A DNA stretch of 29,521 nt from Stenocarpella maydis (Eukaryota > Ascomycota > Sordariomycetes > Diaporthales > Diaporthaceae). Below the pieces are notes generated by a model. That model made no database searches. It was not told where the DNA came from and saw nothing but the letters and a program-made list of their open reading frames with translations. The stretch spans positions 1 through 29,521 of the forward strand of contig NQMI01000098.1 in NCBI GenBank assembly GCA_002270565.1, given 5' to 3'. Positions 1 through 10,489 of the stretch are shown here, piece after piece (the stretch's first letter is position 1; every line of letters starts with the position of its first letter). The translations under genes were made by a program, and so were the position numbers.

Positions 1-1087
1 CGGGGAGATAGATAGATAATCATTCCACCCGAGTATAAAAAGATTATTCTCTTGGACAAATTTCCAAAGATGCAGGAGGGCCCCTTCTTATCAGCGGGGG
101 GACCCAGGCTGTGTCTCTCCCAATCCAACATCGGTCCCCTAGACCCACGAAGTAAGCGTGCCGCGGCGGAGACTTCCTACAATTTCCCAGCCACAGCACT
201 CTCGAGTGTCGCCAGCACATCCGAAGCGTTCCGCCCATTTCTGGGGGTGACGCTTGTTCGGTATGGGTCGCATCAGTGTCTGTGTCCGTCCAAGTCATGC
301 GCGATGCAAAAGCTTTTGCTTCAAATCCCCCTAATGGGAACCCACGGGCAATGATGCGCGGTATATATGCCCCAATCGTAATCAGGTAGTCATTGATGAG
401 TGCTGTTTTACGACCTGAATGCTTGCTCACTGCTCTATTCTTTGCATACAAGTCCGCGACCAACAGCTCAGGAATCGACAAGACACTCCCTTCAAACATA
501 TACACATATCCCAACCCATCAGAGCAGGAGCTAGGAGTACATGGGTTCCACGGCTGTGAATCTCAGATTACATCACTGACACCAAAAACTCTTGCAATAA
601 CGCGCAAGTTGAGCAAGTATAGAGAAATATGGGTTCAGACGCCCTTCAGCTTAGAAATCAGCCTTGGGCCGATAAGCAAAAGTGCAGAATATTTCCCGGT
701 GGACCCAATACCGTCCGATCATGCGAGCTGTCGCGATCATGCCACCGCTCAGCTAAAAAAGGCCAAACACAGCAACAAGTAAATACCCTCGTAGGTACAC
801 TCGCACCGGCCTGAGTGTTTCCACTACAATCATACGAGGGCTGTGCTATTAGCGAAGTGTGAAACTGCCTGTTGACGCACGCAATCCAGTGGCAGCTGCT
901 GACTAGCAAGGCATCGAAGGAAGGAAGAGGCTACTTTTCCTGTTCGTACGAAACGCCCCCGCTTCCTCCAGATAGTTAGACAAGCAAGCAATTACAGACC
1001 CATCGAACAGAACCCCACGTACGTACGTACTACCGCCATATGGCAAAGGCCATTCAACAGATAGGCTATTATGTTTTGAAATTTATT
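1..1087. other. Left flank, no supportable gene
   Basis: No recognised protein family was found on either strand. The longest open frame (positions 44-514, minus strand, 156 codons) matches no family I know, and I see no introns or other gene signals beside it. A short ACGT-type tandem run lies near 1018-1030. Base composition is mixed, unlike the AT-rich decayed element that begins after 1088. It may be ordinary intergenic DNA or old repeat remains. Confidence 0.4.
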
Positions 1088-1129
1088 CAGCGGAGCGGGA
1101 CGTGGATCGAGCTTGCGAGATACGCGGCC
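1088..1129 (+). repeat. Left terminal inverted repeat
   Basis: It begins CAGCGGAGCGGGACGTGGAT and is the reverse complement of 9301-9342 with about three mismatches over 42 bp. One of the differences is a G/A transition, compatible with RIP. It marks the probable left edge of the decayed element. Confidence 0.8.
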
Positions 1130-1312
1130 CGCGTAGCATTATTACTACGTTTAAATACCCGAAAGTTATCTTAACGTGGATTGGTCCGTTGCGAATCCTC
1201 GAATGTAGATTGGTTAATGATGATGTACCTCTAGAAGTATTTAGCTAAGAGGAAATTATTAAGAAGACATATTGTTGAAAATCGTGGTCCGTTATTGAAG
1301 AGGAAGGCGCGA

Positions 1313-1402
1313 GCCGGAAGGGGGCGTGGGCCGGAAGGGGGCGTGGTCAGGTGCCGCAAGCTCAGCGCCGCAGGCAGGGGGTCCTAGGGGGTTCCCCCCT
1401 AG
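1313..1402. repeat. Tandem 17-bp duplication and hairpin near left end
   Basis: The 17-mer GCCGGAAGGGGGCGTGG occurs twice head to tail at 1313-1329 and 1330-1346. It is followed by a GC-rich stretch and a perfect 8-bp stem (CTAGGGGG with CCCCCTAG) closed by a 3-nt loop at 1384-1402. This GC-rich block has resisted the decay around it. It may be a subterminal recognition or regulatory structure of the element, which is inference. Confidence 0.6.
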
Positions 1403-1860
1403 AAATAACAAGAGGATGCCTTCAGAATAAACTGAATCTATCACCAAGTTACTTTAAAATAGTCAATTCATATCATTTAGCGGTTTCTATGGTATTAACA
1501 ACGAAGAGGCGTGATTGATATTAGGCATGGAGCGTGCTTGGGTTGCTTAGTTAGCCAGGGCTACAGCCGCTAGTGCCTGCTGCAGACGGTTTGCTTCCTG
1601 CACACTATTATTCCCACTAACGTTAACCATCAACCTCAACTTTTTTCCTCTAACCCATATTCAATTCTTTCCTCATCAACTAATTCCCATTATCAGAAGC
1701 AATTCCCATTGCCAAAACATCCTCCTACAGTCTTTACAGCTGTGCTCAGCATATCAGCTGCTGCTGGCCCTCCTCCTCCCAACCCGCCAGGCAGTAGTGA
1801 GGACCCTTTCAAACCCCACAAACGCGATGCTTGCAACAATAGCAAGATCTACAACTATGA

Positions 1861-4800
1861 GATCAAGGGCGTCACCAAGCAGTATTATAGCTGCTAGAAT
1901 ATCAAATCCCTTATACAATTTGCCCCAAAGCGCGGCAAGCAGCCAGTGAAGAACTGCTTTGCCTATCAGTCCGCCCAACAGGCTACACAGGCAAGACCAC
2001 TCACACTTATCTATAAAGCTTTCTGCTAACCAGTCTATAGTCTCAAGGATCTACTATTCGCCGGGCTCTTTCCACTCTATTATTGCCTCATCATCAGGTA
2101 GCTGCGGAATCAATATCCTCTCCTAAGGGAGCTAACCCTGCTGAATATCAACAGTCCCAATACCTAGCTCATCTTAAGCCCCCTCGCCTAGCATCACTCA
2201 AGCTGCTAAGTCTCACCATACAACCCAGTCAGCCCAAGGAGCTTGCTACTTCTGGGTATCATCTAATTACTTAAGCTATACAGGAAGTTATTGAAGTTGC
2301 CCCGCTATTAAGCCAACCTGCCGGCAGCAAGGTTGAGATAGAGTCCCCAACTAGGCAGCAGAGGTATAGTTATAGCACTTTGCCAACCTATAGCCAACTT
2401 CCCCAACATAGGTTGATCCTCCCAAGCTAAGGTATATTAAGTTCTGTTATTAGTTATAGTAGGCCTACTTCTGAGATCTTTAAAGGCCAGACTGGCATAT
2501 ATTATGGGCTCTTAGAGCTCTTCCACCATTATGAACGCATTAAAGGATACACTAAGGCCGAGCAGCATGCTTACAATCATTATCTCGCTGAGTAGCGTGA
2601 GCATTAGCACCAGCATTACCACAATAAGATCCCAGACCCTATACAACCAACCCAGTCCTTTTTTAGCTAGCAGCAAGCTGCTATAGGTGCTCCAGGTGGT
2701 AACAACCATAATGACTGATTTGAGTATTTAACCTGTAGCATTCGCTGCCGCCCTCAGTTATAAAGCAGCACTTACCTAGAGATCTATATCTACTATAATG
2801 ACATTAATAATGAAGAGCAGCCAACCCCCTAGGATAACTAGTCTAAGTTAATTTATATTAATTGCCTTCATAAGTTTCCTCTTACTAAGTTCCACCCTAT
2901 AGCTGATAAGAATCCTGTTAACTACTACTATAAGTGCATTTATTAACTTACCTAGAGTACTCAAGATAAGGGCAAGCGAGATAATAGTAATAATGGTTTC
3001 CTACCTTAGTCCCAGATATTATTAACCCAGTCTTCCCAGGGTGGTAGCTACCGCCACTATGGTCCCAGCAAGGGCAGTATCTACAGCCCACGCCCACGTC
3101 ACTCTTCTCAGCAGCAGTCCCAGCCTACAGAGGAGGATCCAGCTCGCTCGGAGTTCCTTAATAAAAGCGATCCTGAGTTCTATAGTAACCTATAAGACCC
3201 ATCTATCAGTAATAATGAGAAGCAGCTTATTACAAACTTTAATAACCGCCTTGCCTCAGCTTCCGTTAAGGAGCACTATCCCCACTATAACTATACCTAG
3301 TTCAACCTAAAGCTCCGGGATAGTATCTGCAAGAACTACTACCGAAAGGATGATATAAAGCTGCTCAGCAAGCCATTCTTCTTCTCTACTGCTAATAATA
3401 TAAACTTAAATAGTATTTCTAACCTTCTAAAGCTTATATAGGTTGAGGAGCAGTATATTAGTAGAGTTCACGTCTTTATCAATATTAAGTTGGTTCGTAG
3501 CCAGCAGCATAAGTATAGCCGCCACTGCATCAGCTTCCTCTAGGATGTTGCCACCTTCTATAACCAGCTGCCCCGCCTGCCATCTGAGTGTGATATCATG
3601 GTCCTGCGGCCAGCGAGCCTGAGGAAGGATCCTCATTGGCTTGCGGCTTTTAAGAAGGAAGTTTGTACCCGGCGCTATATTATCAAGTAGTAGCTTTAAT
3701 TCCTCATTACTAATAACCCCTATTACCGAGATCTTGAGATTGACTTCAGGAGGCTATCCCAGTTCACTAAGAACAGCAATTTAATAACCAGGTTGCCATA
3801 GTTGAGGTTATTAATAACAACCCCCGCGTTAAAGCCAGAGCGGCTGCTATAGCTAGTAGTAATGATGATGACTCTGAAGAGGATGCCTTTAAGGACGTTT
3901 CTGCTGCCCCCAACCTTATTGCTGCCCACGCTGACCTCTATTGTCTACGCCAGCAGCTTTCCAGCCGCCCACAGGCAAATCCTGAGCAGCCACCTGTGCT
4001 TTAATATAATGAGCGGCATGCTAAGCCAGCATGCAACTTCGTGGATATGCCGGGCATTCAATCTACACCCCTAAATAACCTTACCAGCCGCATTACATTA
4101 GTTGCAATGTTGATGCCATTATTGCTTCCATATGGCCAAGGCAACTTCACTATGCCACAAGAGCATACTATTACCTTCATTAAGTAGGTATATCATGCTC
4201 TACTACAGGATGACAGCAGGTTTGCATAGCACCCTCGCTTCCCCTACTTTACATTTAACACTCATATGCAAGCTTAAGTCAATAAGACTAGCAGCTTCTT
4301 TATAAAGCACCCAGGTGCCCAGTAAAACCAGAACTTCACTACTATTAACGACCTAAAGGCAGCCCTCACCAACAATAGCCCCCAGGTACAGGCGCTACTA
4401 AATGCCATTATTAGGTCCTCAGACAAGCTTAAGGGCACGCGCCCCTTCTAGAACCAGGCAAGAAACAAGCTGCTTGCTTAATACTATGCCCTTAAGTACC
4501 CTTATATATTCATCACGTTTTTAACTACTAATCTGCACTAGGAATCTCTCGCTAGAGCCATGCCTAATTATAATAGCTAGCTTACTGTAAATAATATAGG
4601 CAAGATAAGGATTACATGCAAGAACCTCCAGGAGAACCCCCATATTACAGCATACTACTTCCACTAGCAGATTATAATATTCTTTAAAGAGTACCTAGTG
4701 CCTAAGTTTGGAGTTACAGCATAGTGGTACCGATTTGAGTAGCAGGGCCGTAGCAGCACTCACGCCTACAGTCTCTTCTGGCTTCATAACATTCCCCAGG

Positions 4801-7727
4801 CGGGCCCTAATGGCTTCTTTAATGAGGATGAGAAGGAAGCCTTTATTAACTTCTGGGGCCTTTATATTAAGGCGTAAAACTCTAAGCCGGGCCATAAGAT
4901 AGCCTTATAAGAGGATAACCCTCTAATCCACATTCCTACTAATGATATATCCTTCAGCTTCCTATCTCATATGCTTAACAGGGTGCAGCATTATAACTAC
5001 AGCAAGGCATACTGCTTGCAGAAGCATAAGCTTCCAGATGGTAAGTAATCTAATAAACCCCTTTGCTGCTTCTATTATAAATATCTACTATACAATATAG
5101 CTCAGCTAACCTATACCCTTAATGATAAGAAGCCATACCCATGGGATATATTTGATGGCATCTAGAACAACCCCCAGATGAACAACTATATCTGCAGTAT
5201 TACCCTCAGCTAGCTAGCAAATACTAATACTACGCCCTATATATCCCTCCAGGCTGTAATCAACTATATCACTAAGTACTGCAGCAAGACTGAGACCAAG
5301 ACTTAGCTATATAATGAGATGCTTTATAAGTTGATTCCTAAGGTTAACCATGCAAAGCCCCTGGTGTCCCTTATCAGCAAGATAATGAATAAGCTGGTTG
5401 CTAAGTGGGACTGGCCGGGTATAGAGGTTGCTTACCACCTTCTGGGTTTGCCATTAGTTAAGTATAGTTATAAGTTCCAGTCTATTAATTGCTAGCACCC
5501 TGATTCTGGCTATAGCATGGCTGTAATTAATCCGGATACTAATAATATTTATAAGTTTAAGCTACTTTATCAAAAGTACTATGATTGGGAAGCAGAGTGA
5601 GCAGATCTTGAGTATTTTAACTTCTTAACTATCATCAACCACTCTAGGTCCCCTTGGGCCTACTTCTCGGGCCAGGCCAAGCCTTATATTCTCAACTACT
5701 TTCCTTACTACAAGCCTGACCGCAGAGGAGATTAGTTTGAGGACTTTACTTATATTAAGCTAATACTACACCACCCTTATAAGGAAATTAAGGAGCTTAA
5801 GAGTACAAATAGCGTTTAGTTCAATACCTTTACTAAGGCATATAAGTACTGCCGAGCTATTCACGAGCATAAGGATGACTACTACAGCGATATTCCACCT
5901 AATGCTGAGAATAAGGGCTTCCAGGAGGACCCTAATGCTAAGCGTAAGCAGATAAATGAGGAGGACTAGCAGCTGCTTACTACCCAGCTTCTGGGGGTGG
6001 GTATGGATACGGATAATGTTAAGCTACTGGGGAACCGTGAGATCAATCATTAATACAACTAGACCCCTTACATTAGTCGTTACAGTCAGCTCTTTAATGA
6101 GAGGGCTAATTTCTGAAAGAATATAATGCTTAACCACCCTCTCAGCTTGGGTAATAATGATAACCTTTCCCTATCAGCTGCAGACAGCCTCAACTTTGAG
6201 TAGCGCCTGCTATATGATACTATTGTTGGGCACTAGGAACGCTCTGCCAGCAGTAGTTGATATAGTAGCAACCACATTCGCTTGGCTGCTAATCAGCTCT
6301 TCCTTCAGGTTAATGATCCTAGTTGTACTAGCAAGATATATACCCTTAAGATAATTTCTACTATAGTTCAGCAGATCTCTACAACCTATAGTATTCTGCA
6401 CCAGGTAATAGAGAAGGCTGCTCCTATTAGCATTACAGTAAATGCCATTTAGGGCCAGATGATTCATTCTCTCTTTAAGATCCCCATTATAACATCCGGG
6501 TCTGGGGAGCTTCCCCAGCTAATAGTTGCAGAGGCCACCAATATCCGGAATAAGCACCACTATATTAAGTACTTTATAATTAATAAGAAGTTAATAATTA
6601 GTTCCCGGATGCTTTACTTTATTAACTAGCATATGTAGCAGATCTTTAAGTATGCGGATCTGTTTTTTAGTGGCCAGAATGTTATCCTTATGGGTGACTT
6701 CCACTAGCTCCCCCCCGTGGCTATGAAGCCGCTCTTTGCTAATAACTCCCAGCTGAGAGAGGCTTGGGATAAGGCCGGCCGTGCTGCCTATAAATAGTTT
6801 AATAGGACCATCAAGCTAACACAGGTGGTCCGGCAGTAGGGCAATAGTCAGGCTGCATTTCGTGCTGCTTTAGGCGGGCTGCGGGAGAATAACCCTATGC
6901 AGCCACACTAGCGGATGTTGGCAAGCCGTATTCAGAGCGGCTTGCCCCTGGATGAGGTTAAGAAGTTTAATAATGCCCTCTACATTTATAGTATGAACAC
7001 CAAGGTTCGTGAGTTTAATACTACCTACTTAGAGCGTCTTGATGCTCCAGTTGTCAACTATAAGGCAATAAATACTGGTCTAGGTGCAAAGGCTATTGAT
7101 TCTAAGGATGCTGGAAACCTGCATAACTCTCTTACCCTCTATCGTGGTGCTTGCGTGATACTAATAGAGAACCTGTGGATAGTTGCTGGCCTTATTAACG
7201 GTGTGATAGGGATTGTTTATGATATTGTATAGGCTGCTAATGTTGAAGATCCCTACCATATATAGCCCTTTGTTATTCTGATTAAGATAGATAAGTATAG
7301 CGGCCCGGCTTGCTTTTATAGCGAGCTGCCCTAGGATATTGTGCCTGTCTTCCCGTTAAAGTAAGACTTTAAGAAGGGTAAGGCTGCTTGCTTCTGGATG
7401 CAGTTTCCTATGTCTATTGTGTATGCTATTATTGTATATAAGTCTCAGGGGGCAACACTAGACCGCGCAGTCCTTAACATTGCGGCCAAGCAGTTTACTG
7501 CCGGCCTAACATATGTTGCTATTTTAAGGGTTAAGATGCTCAAGGGCTTGATATTTAAGGAGCTATTCTTGCTAGCTAATCTCAAGGTGGCTAAGGATAA
7601 TACTGGTTTGCAGCGTATAAAGGACTATCTGCAGCATTGTGATGCTGGGGAGATCCTTAATAGCCGTCCTTATCTGCAGCAGCTGCCTGCTGCTCTAGAC
7701 CTGGCCTTTAATGATAATCTAGCATAG
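1861..7727 (+). pseudogene. Helitron-like Rep/helicase, inactivated by point mutations
   Basis: A coding frame of about 1,950 codons is traceable despite dozens of in-frame stops, many of them TAG where Gln (CAG) or Trp (TGG) is expected. An N-terminal Gln/Asn-rich part leads to Cys motifs near 2740-2940. A block starting VEEQYISRVHVF at about 3442 resembles DUF6570. One frame change lies near 3775-3786. A Helitron-like N (Rep) domain follows, with the two tyrosines of YITKY at 5265-5279 intact. The Rep metal site expected as HxH reads HAY near 4760. The PIF1-type helicase starts near 6300. Its Walker A reads DPSCTSK (6315-6335), Walker B has NK in place of DE (6582-6587), GDFHQLPPV carries a TAG at 6705-6707, and the C-terminal motif VYKSQGATLDRAV lies near 7437. 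Most changes are C-to-T or G-to-A, as RIP produces. The true start is uncertain, somewhere between about 1700 and 2100. It cannot encode a working protein. Confidence 0.85.
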
Positions 7728-8910
7728 GAGGGAGGTACTTAATGGAGGGAGGAGAACCTCTATAACTAATTCTATAGATTAGGGGTTTTGGAGTAGCAGA
7801 TATCTGGTTGATAGATAATGATTTGTGCTTTCCTTTAACCGGTATATACTATCATTATTCTTACTTGCTATTCTTTTTAATGAGTATTCAGCTTGGTTTT
7901 TAAGTGTTTTCTGCTAACTATTTCTTTCTTCTAGTACCAAAACACCTACCCACCAACTAATAAGGGGAATATAGCCCAGGATATTAACTCTATACTTATA
8001 AGACTGTGCGGTAATAGAGTCTGCTTGCTAAAGACTACTACCTATAGGTAAATGGTGTACTTGAGCCGGTTATAAGGTATAGTAGAGATAGAGTTAATAT
8101 CCTAAGAATTATTATTTTAGTTAAATAAGAAGAGTATAAGGATCTTACCTATTAGGTTTAACCGGGCGGAAGCCTTATCAACTATGAAACTAAGCGCAGA
8201 TAATGATAACCTTATCTTCCTCTTTATTAGCAGTTACAGCTGCTAGAACAGCAAACATCAGATAACTGCCTGGCGAGAAGAATTAAGCTTAAGGATAGCA
8301 GCAGCAACGGCAGCGATAGCAACAATAGCAGCGAGGGCAACAAGGGCAACACTCGGTACTACCACACCCATACCAACCCTTACCACCAACGGCCGCTGCA
8401 GTTGCCCCTAAGCACTACAGAGCTCAAAATGCTTAAATTTAAAGACTTTTCCTAACCACTATAATATTAGCAACAGCTAGCAGCTAGCTACTACTACTAT
8501 TTAGAGTAGCTAATAATATTAGTCAGCCTGAATTAGCTGGAAGGTTGGACTCCCTTCTTGTTATAAAAAAAAAACAGTAAAAAAAAGGAATAATAGGCAT
8601 TATATCTGAACCCGCGCCCTCGTGAGAGAGCTAGCAAGGTATTGCTCCTTCAACCATAATAGTGAGTCCCTGCTAGCAAATTAAAGTTAAACATCAGTAC
8701 TATAAAGGCATACATGTAGTATGGTGGTTGTTGCAGAATAGGGGCAAGCAACGCCTTATATAGCATATAAGTCATACTGCCTTGCATATAATATAGTTAT
8801 ACTAGAAGCCGCACTAGGCTATCACGAGATATTGCATTGTTACTGCATTATCCCAGGCAGAGGTTGTCCCGGCATATTAGAGTAAGCAGTCCTAACTATA
8901 GTAAAGCTAG
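7728..8910. other. Element 3' region, non-coding or decayed
   Basis: This stretch lies between the decayed helicase gene and the 19-bp repeats. It includes the foldback unit 7978-8103. A Ser/Asn/Gly-rich open stretch at about 8231-8457 (plus strand, about 75 codons, no ATG start seen) could be a remnant of a second protein but matches nothing I recognise. An A-rich run lies at 8567-8587. The minus strand of 8590-8660 contains a GGTTCA motif after a TAGCTC motif, which faintly resembles a tRNA-derived sequence. Confidence 0.4.
7978..8103. repeat. Foldback / MITE-like unit with 16-bp inverted repeats
   Basis: AGGATATTAACTCTAT at 7978-7993 is the exact reverse complement of 8088-8103. The two arms enclose a 126-bp unit with weaker dyad symmetry continuing inward. 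It could be a small non-autonomous element nested in the larger one, or a structural part of its 3' end. No target duplication is obvious. Confidence 0.6.
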
Positions 8911-8912
8911 CG

Positions 8913-9030
8913 TTAAAGAAGCCCGCCCTTGTTAAGGAAGCCAGCCCTCATTAAGGAAGCCAGCCCTCATCAAGGAAGCCCTCGTTGAGGAAGCCCGCGT
9001 TAAGGAAGCCCGCCCTTGTTAAGGAAAAAG
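8913..9030 (+). repeat. 19-bp tandem minisatellite
   Basis: Six to seven units of the form TTAAGGAAGCCCGCCCTTG run head to tail. The first units are at 8913-8931, 8932-8950 and 8951-8969. Two shortened units follow, then another full copy at 9000-9018 and a partial one. They sit just inside the right inverted repeat of the decayed element. Confidence 0.8.
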
Positions 9031-9046
9031 TCCTTACCGGATCCCT

Positions 9047-9067
9047 CCGGCTTAAAAAAGAAGCCGG
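9047..9067. repeat. Short hairpin near right end of element
   Basis: A perfect 7-bp stem (CCGGCTT with AAGCCGG) surrounds a 7-nt A-rich loop and is followed directly by CTAG. Helitrons of canonical type end in a hairpin followed shortly by CTRR. This one is reminiscent, but it lacks the usual spacer and lies about 275 bp inside the right inverted repeat. Confidence 0.5.
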
Positions 9068-9269
9068 CTAGGGGATTAGTTTTTCGCTTTATGCATTACT
9101 TGCACCCGCAACCTTTAGGTTATAGGCACTTAGAGACCTAATATTATTAGTATTCATTATCTCGCCTTCTGCCGGCTATACCACTTGGTATTGTTCCCAG
9201 GTTACGTAATCTGGCGTTTATAAGGCAGAAGGCATGAGGATAAGCAGAATGCTATATTGCCGCAAGCAG

Positions 9270-9318
9270 AGTGGGCTAGCGTATCTTGCAAGTGGAGTGG
9301 GCCAGCGTATCTCGCAAG
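9270..9318. repeat. Duplicated inner part of the right inverted repeat
   Basis: Two near-identical 23-bp copies of an AGTGGGC-AGCGTATC-GCAAG sequence lie at 9270-9292 and 9296-9318. The second copy overlaps the inner part of the right terminal inverted repeat. Terminal duplications of this kind are common at transposon ends. Confidence 0.65.
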
Positions 9319-9342
9319 CTTGATCCACGTCCCGCTCCGCTG
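9301..9342 (-). repeat. Right terminal inverted repeat
   Basis: Read on the minus strand it begins CAGCGGAGCGGGACGTGGAT, like the left repeat at 1088-1129, with about three mismatches over 42 bp. It marks the probable right edge of the decayed element. Confidence 0.8.
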
Positions 9343-9550
9343 ATCCCTGGGCCGTTGGGTGTGCAAGTTGACGATTGGCAAGTTGACGATTGCTTCAGGC
9401 TGACAATAGAATATAGATACTAGGGCTGACAATTGAGCCAGCGGCCCCAAGGTCTATTTTTCATAATCAGCATTGCTTATAGTATCTAATGGTGGGTCTT
9501 TTAGTGTTTATGATTATATGGAGTGACTTCTGCAGCTCTGTTTTTCTTTT

Positions 9551-9582
9551 CTTTTCTTTTTTTTTAAAAAAAAAACGAAAAG
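9551..9582. repeat. Poly-T / poly-A inverted repeat
   Basis: CTTTTC followed by a T run abuts an A run ending CGAAAAG, giving a near-perfect self-complementary stretch of about 32 bp. It may be the tail junction of an old insertion or a simple low-complexity palindrome. Confidence 0.5.
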
Positions 9583-9677
9583 TGATTATTCATTGGTGGT
9601 TAAAGATGGGCTTTGGGCAATGCCTGCGGTAGATGGGGCTTGTAATTGTCTCTAGATCCAGGAGCCGATTGCTGATG

Positions 9678-10089
9678 TGTTGGGAGTTTGTCTAGAACCT
9701 GTAACAAGGACAATGGCGGCTCCCAATAGGCACTTACGTGGACGGGCGTGCACGACGTTGGTTGCCGTGATATCCTCTCAGTCGGGACCAATGAGGATTG
9801 GTCACCTGACCCAACCGTTTGCGTTCCTCTTATGATGACATTGTCTCGCTATCTTGGTGAGCCTACTCGACTTGGTCGGGGATTACCGTGGTCTCCAATC
9901 CTGCGGCTTTTGTCCCATTGAGTAAGTCAGCACCTGAGCCCAGTTAGCCACTGGATTCCTGATCATTGGAAGCACCTTGTGCGTATCTAGATGTGTTTTG
10001 TTCTTCCTCGTGGTGTGTTTAGACTTAGCTTTGGACTTTGTCGGTCCCAGGAATCTCAGTTTAGATACCTATATACTATTATTACAACA
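9678..10089 (+). repeat. Possible LTR fragment with primer-binding-site-like sequence
   Basis: This 412-bp stretch starts TGTTG and ends CAACA, the terminal inverted pentamer usual for LTRs. A TATA-like CTATATACTA lies near its right end. Four bases downstream, from 10094, is TGGATATCAAAGCC. That resembles the initiator-methionine tRNA primer site TGGTATCAGAGC used by many Copia-type elements, with one extra base and one G-to-A change. No gag or pol follows. It would therefore be a truncated 5' LTR with its leader. The match rests on short motifs and could be chance. Confidence 0.3.
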
Positions 10090-10489
10090 ATATTGGATAT
10101 CAAAGCCGTCAATCATACCAGTGAGTCCCCAGGGCGTGTCAATATGGATAGGATAGGCTTTGATACCTAGGTTCCCTGAGATACCGGTAGTGCACAGGCA
10201 CGCAGGTACCTCTGACTAGCAGTCACACAGCAGAATGAAGCATCATCCACAGGGCATTTTAAAATGCAATGAATACCTTTTGTGCCTTCAAGGAAGTGTA
10301 TCAGTTCATAAATGTATTGTCCCTTGACTAGGTAGTACCAGACCCCTTCAGTGACTTCCGACTTGTTACTGCATAATGTACCTGTACTTGGAGACAAATG
10401 GGGAACTCCCAGCTCAGTCTGGTCTATGTACTTAAGTACGTACTCAAGTACATAGCAGGAACATCTGCAGACCAAAAGTACGTACCTCG
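10090..10489. other. Intergenic stretch before the NOT1 leader
   Basis: No gene is recognised. A 102-codon minus-strand frame (10167-10475) has no family resemblance. The main feature is the 32-bp palindrome at 10424-10455. Confidence 0.4.
10424..10455. repeat. 32-bp near-perfect palindrome
   Basis: The two 16-bp halves, starting CTATGTACTT, are reverse complements at 15 of 16 positions, with no spacer. The centre is GTACGTAC. It lies about 970 bp upstream of the NOT1 start codon. It could form a cruciform or bind a dimeric factor; nothing else in the sequence tells which. Confidence 0.75.

Larger units (their letters stand above)
1088..9342 (+). mobile_element. RIP-decayed Helitron-like element bounded by inverted repeats
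   Basis: This block of about 8.3 kb carries one large decayed Rep/helicase gene of Helitron type and is bounded by inverted repeats at 1088-1129 and 9301-9342. The interior is rich in TA, CTA and TAG and contrasts with the GC-rich genes to the right. Classical Helitrons lack long terminal inverted repeats, so either this is a non-canonical (HLE2 or Helentron-like) form, or the repeats belong to another element and the Helitron sits inside it. I see no clear target-site duplication: the flanks are TTTATT on the left and ATCCCT on the right. Extra structure inside includes a 17-bp tandem duplication and hairpin near the left end, a foldback unit at 7978-8103, and 19-bp tandem repeats near the right end. 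The exact termini are inferred. Confidence 0.65.

Noticed and set aside
44..514. 156-codon minus-strand frame near the window start
   Set aside because: No recognisable domain, no introns, and composition compatible with chance. It is kept only as a note in the flank entry.
1861..7727. Reassigned TAG codon as an explanation for the in-frame stops in the Helitron gene
   Set aside because: TAA and TGA stops also occur in the same frame (for example TGA at 5598-5600), and catalytic residues carry matching C-to-T and G-to-A losses, so decay explains it better.
8913..9030. CRISPR-like array
   Set aside because: The 19-bp units are contiguous with no unique spacers, and the context is a fungal transposon.
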